A stretch of 27,358 nt of DNA from CAZSLZ01 sp964607865. Lineage in GTDB: Bacteria; Vulcanimicrobiota; JAJTBE01; CAZSLZ01. Below the pieces are notes generated by a model. The model saw only the letters and a program-made list of their open reading frames with translations, was not told the DNA's origin and made no database searches. The position numbers and the translations under genes were made by a program. Each line of letters starts with the position of its first letter. The stretch's first letter is position 1. The DNA lies in contig CAZSLZ010000028.1 in the NCBI GenBank assembly GCA_964607865.1, positions 1 through 27,358 of the forward strand, written 5' to 3'. Positions 25,002-27,358 of the stretch are shown here, piece by piece.

Positions 25002-26060
25002 ATGACCGCCCAGCCTCACATAGAAAAATTATCCCGACTTTGTCAAATAGGCAAGGAATTTTCTTCGATTACCGATATTGATGAATTATTGGCAAAAATT
25101 TCCACCTGCAGTAGTGAAGTTTGCAAGACTGAATCTGCTTCCATTATTCTTTTGGACGAAGAAAAAAAAGAAATGTACTTCAAGCAGGTTTCCGGTGAAA
25201 TGGGAGAGATAATAAAGCGGATTCGGATCCCCCTTAATGAACACTCTATTGCCGGCTATTGCATTCTGCGACGTGAAAGTATGATTGTCAATGACGTTTC
25301 AAAGAATCCACGCCACTACAAAAAGGTTGACAAGAAGACCAAAATCACCACTAAATCACTCCTGGCGGTTCCCATTATATGGGGAGAAAAAATATTTGGT
25401 TGCCTGGAAGCTGTGAATAAGTTGGAAGATGGCAAATTCGATGAGCAGGATAAGCAGTATCTAACCATACTTGCCCACCAGGCGGCGGTTGCCCTGAATA
25501 ATGTTTTTCTAATGGATCGGTTAAAGAATTTTTTCAGTTACTCTGTAGAAATATTGATTACCAGCCTGGAAACCCTGGAGCCTGACTCCAGAGGGCACAT
25601 CATCAGGGTTGCCCGTTTGGCGGTTGCCCTGGCGCGAAAGATGGGATTTGAAGGCAAGGAATTGGAAAACATCTGGTATGGAGCTTATTTTCATGATGTG
25701 GGTAAACTGGCCCGGGAAAATGCTTTTATGTCCAGGCAGGAAATCGAAAAGATGCACCCCCTTCTGGGAGCAGGCTTGGTGGAAAACATCAGATTACTTG
25801 ATAAATGCGCACCCTACATTAAAAATCATCATGAAAGATACGATGGAAGCGGTTTTCCAGAAGGCATAATCGGCGATGCAATCCCCCTGGGGGCACAAAT
25901 CATTGGTTTGGCTGAAGATTACGACGAAAAATTTTCCAGCATCCAGGGAACTATGGAAAACGAGGAATTCAATAAAAACTATCTTATGTATGCAAAGACA
26001 CGTTTCAACCCGGAGTTAGTAAACCAGCTGGAGAAGATTCTCACACAACTCCGTTTCTAA
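25002..26060 (+). CDS. GAF and HD-GYP domain protein, probable cyclic-di-GMP phosphodiesterase
   Basis: A 352-residue cytosolic protein. The GAF sensor domain (about 20-168) is followed by an HD-GYP domain (about 180-350) with GHIIRVARLAVALARK, the metal-binding FHDVGKL (His231, Asp232) and HHERYDGSGFPEG. The GYP motif is GFP here; Tyr-to-Phe is conservative, and other metal ligands appear kept. HD-GYP proteins degrade cyclic di-GMP to GMP or pGpG. It starts 17 bases after the pilus ATPase, with SD AGGAGG (24983-24988) at a rather long spacing of 13 bases, and is probably cotranscribed. Linking a c-di-GMP hydrolase with PilB fits the known control of pili by c-di-GMP. Confidence 0.9.
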   Translation: MTAQPHIEKLSRLCQIGKEFSSITDIDELLAKISTCSSEVCKTESASIILLDEEKKEMYFKQVSGEMGEIIKRIRIPLNEHSIAGYCILRRESMIVNDVSKNPRHYKKVDKKTKITTKSLLAVPIIWGEKIFGCLEAVNKLEDGKFDEQDKQYLTILAHQAAVALNNVFLMDRLKNFFSYSVEILITSLETLEPDSRGHIIRVARLAVALARKMGFEGKELENIWYGAYFHDVGKLARENAFMSRQEIEKMHPLLGAGLVENIRLLDKCAPYIKNHHERYDGSGFPEGIIGDAIPLGAQIIGLAEDYDEKFSSIQGTMENEEFNKNYLMYAKTRFNPELVNQLEKILTQLRF

Positions 26061-26088
26061 CATTTTCATATACTTTGGTATTAGTCAG

Positions 26089-26139
26089 AATAAGTAGTTC
26101 GAATGACTTATTGTTATCTTATAGAATAAAACATATAAT
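26089..26139 (+). promoter_or_regulatory. Promoter of the CheR-like gene with overlapping inverted repeat
   Basis: TTGTTA (26111-26116) and TATAAT (26134-26139) are 17 bases apart, an excellent sigma-70 type match 30 bases before the CheR-like ATG. The inverted repeat AATAAGT (26089-26095) / ACTTATT (26106-26112) overlaps the start of the -35, so a regulator bound there could block it. Confidence 0.55.
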
Positions 26140-26168
26140 CATGAATAGCGCAGAAAGGTTAACAAAAT

Positions 26169-27358
26169 ATGCTGTTTTTGATGCAGGAAGGTAACAACTA
26201 TCAAATAGTCCGGGAATATCTGGAAAAGAATTTTTCTTTTACCAGTAATATTTCGGTGGAAACTTTCAACCGGGGGTTGATGCATAGATCCCGGGAGCTG
26301 GGTTTTTATACCCCGGAGGAATATTGTCAATATTTAATGTCATTACCCTACCGGCAATTTCTGAATGAAAACAAATCACTTATACTGTCATTTCAACCTC
26401 TCACATTCTACAAACATAAAAATCTTTTCGAAAACCTTACCAACGAAGATGTTCTCAGCATTGTTTATGATGATTATGACTTGGAAACCCAGGAGAAAAA
26501 TCAATCTACCACTGAATGGTTGAAAAAAGTTTTAACCACGGAAATAAGCCTCAACACCGAGATAAAATTCAAGTCCGGGCCCCGAAAAAAGACCATAAAC
26601 ATTCTCAACATTGAAACTGCAACCGGTGAAGAAGCTTATTATACAATTTTGAAATTCAAATCGATTATAAACGACAATACCAGGTTGGAAACCCTTGCCC
26701 TGGATTCCAACACGAATTTGCTCAGGCAAGCCAAAGAAGGGGTTTATCACCGGGGTAAAATTATGCAGTTAAAGGATAATTACAGGGCTCTTTATTTTGA
26801 AAAAACCCCTGAGGATCTTTACAGAGTAATTGACGATCTTAAGGAAAATATCAAGTTTCTGAATTTCGATATACTTACCCAGAACCTTCATGAAGATCAC
26901 AAGGGAAAGTATCATATTATTCTCTGCAACAACCTTACCCATTTTTATCCAGCTCATATAGTCAAGAAAACTATAGAAAAAATCATACCCTTTTTATCTT
27001 ATAAAGGCTGGTTGTTGATTGAGCTTCCCCAGGACTTTCCCAACCTCACTTTCAAGGGGCTGGATCTGGAAAAGAAAGGCGACCGGTTTTTCTATCGAAG
27101 GAATGATGAGTTACTGGAAACCGGTTTGCTGCCCGAAGCTGACACAGCAAAAAACGTTGATAAATATGAAGACATCAAATATTTCTTAAAGTCTTATTTC
27201 ATTAATGAAAGATACGATGAAGCAGTAAAAATCACAAAGCAGATTCTTGAAAACGAAATTGACAATATCGGGGCAATGTTCTTTCTGGGAGATCTTTATA
27301 TTAAAAAATCCGATTATTACCGGGCAGTGAAGCAATATGAAAAAGCTCTGATTGTAAA
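26169..27358 (+). CDS. Divergent CheR-like methyltransferase with TPRs, cut by window end
   Basis: An open frame of 396 codons from ATG 26169, with SD AGAAAGG at 10-base spacing, running off the right edge. Residues about 20-70 (SRELGFYTPEEYCQYLMSLP) resemble the CheR N-terminal domain. The SAM-binding segment is ILNIETATGEEAYYTILK, matching CheR CSTGEEPYS but with the usual cysteine and serine changed; LALDSNTNLLRQAKEGVY and HIILCNNLTHFYPAHIVKK align with ALDI and the ILCRN motif, whose Arg is replaced. The C-terminus begins TPR repeats (AVKITKQILE, AMFFLGDLYIKKS, AVKQYEKAL). CheR methylates chemoreceptor glutamates; here the altered SAM motifs may mean weak or lost activity, with a TPR-mediated partner. 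Its own promoter separates it from the HD-GYP gene. Confidence 0.75.
   Translation, partial: MLFLMQEGNNYQIVREYLEKNFSFTSNISVETFNRGLMHRSRELGFYTPEEYCQYLMSLPYRQFLNENKSLILSFQPLTFYKHKNLFENLTNEDVLSIVYDDYDLETQEKNQSTTEWLKKVLTTEISLNTEIKFKSGPRKKTINILNIETATGEEAYYTILKFKSIINDNTRLETLALDSNTNLLRQAKEGVYHRGKIMQLKDNYRALYFEKTPEDLYRVIDDLKENIKFLNFDILTQNLHEDHKGKYHIILCNNLTHFYPAHIVKKTIEKIIPFLSYKGWLLIELPQDFPNLTFKGLDLEKKGDRFFYRRNDELLETGLLPEADTAKNVDKYEDIKYFLKSYFINERYDEAVKITKQILENEIDNIGAMFFLGDLYIKKSDYYRAVKQYEKALIV

Noticed and set aside
1..27358. CRISPR arrays, tRNA or rRNA genes, complete insertion sequences
   Set aside because: No regular repeat-spacer pattern, no recognisable tRNA or rRNA sequence and no intact transposase with flanking inverted repeats were seen by eye.

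Overview
The window is moderately AT-rich bacterial DNA with mostly intact housekeeping and signalling genes. I could not place the organism. The mix (LexA, RarA, SecA with a C-terminal zinc motif, RF2 with programmed frameshift, a bifunctional phosphoglucose/phosphomannose isomerase, CHASE2 cyclase, HD-GYP, a PilB/GspE ATPase, FecR-domain protein) fits an uncultured, probably Gram-negative-type lineage outside the well-studied phyla. Start codons include several TTG and GTG with good Shine-Dalgarno (SD) sequences.

Layout. 1-65: start of an unknown minus-strand gene. 184-3818 (minus): a probable operon of phosphosugar isomerase, ROK sugar kinase and a CPBP membrane protease. 4047-4427: a small unknown plus-strand gene. 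4736-5755: a ketopantoate-reductase-like gene ending at a hairpin terminator. 5783-5990: a decayed coding remnant on the minus strand. 6123-6674: a nitroreductase. 6707-11280 (minus): a tightly packed operon, read in transcription order as glycosyltransferase 2, ATP-grasp ligase, SAM methyltransferase, second ATP-grasp ligase, HAD phosphatase and radical SAM/SPASM enzyme. Every gene in it is broken by stops, frameshifts or deletions. 11510-12394: an acidic unknown protein, tail to tail with a rhomboid protease (12395-13198).

13366-17721 (minus): secA and prfB, overlapping by one base; prfB carries a classic +1 programmed frameshift site that naive ORF calling misses. 17856-19172 (minus): rarA, divergent from a lexA-like gene (19277-19978). 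The lexA-like protein keeps the Ser/Lys dyad but lacks the usual Ala-Gly self-cleavage bond, and a short palindrome lies in the shared intergenic region. 20052-27358 (plus): a signalling block with a secreted FecR-domain protein, a CHASE2 class III nucleotide cyclase, a PilB/GspE-type ATPase, a GAF/HD-GYP protein and a divergent CheR-like methyltransferase with TPRs, cut off by the window end.

The most notable observations are the localised decay of a whole six-gene biosynthetic operon between intact genes, the apparently non-cleavable LexA variant, the cyclase lacking its usual adenine-selecting lysine, and the large coiled-coil insert in SecA.
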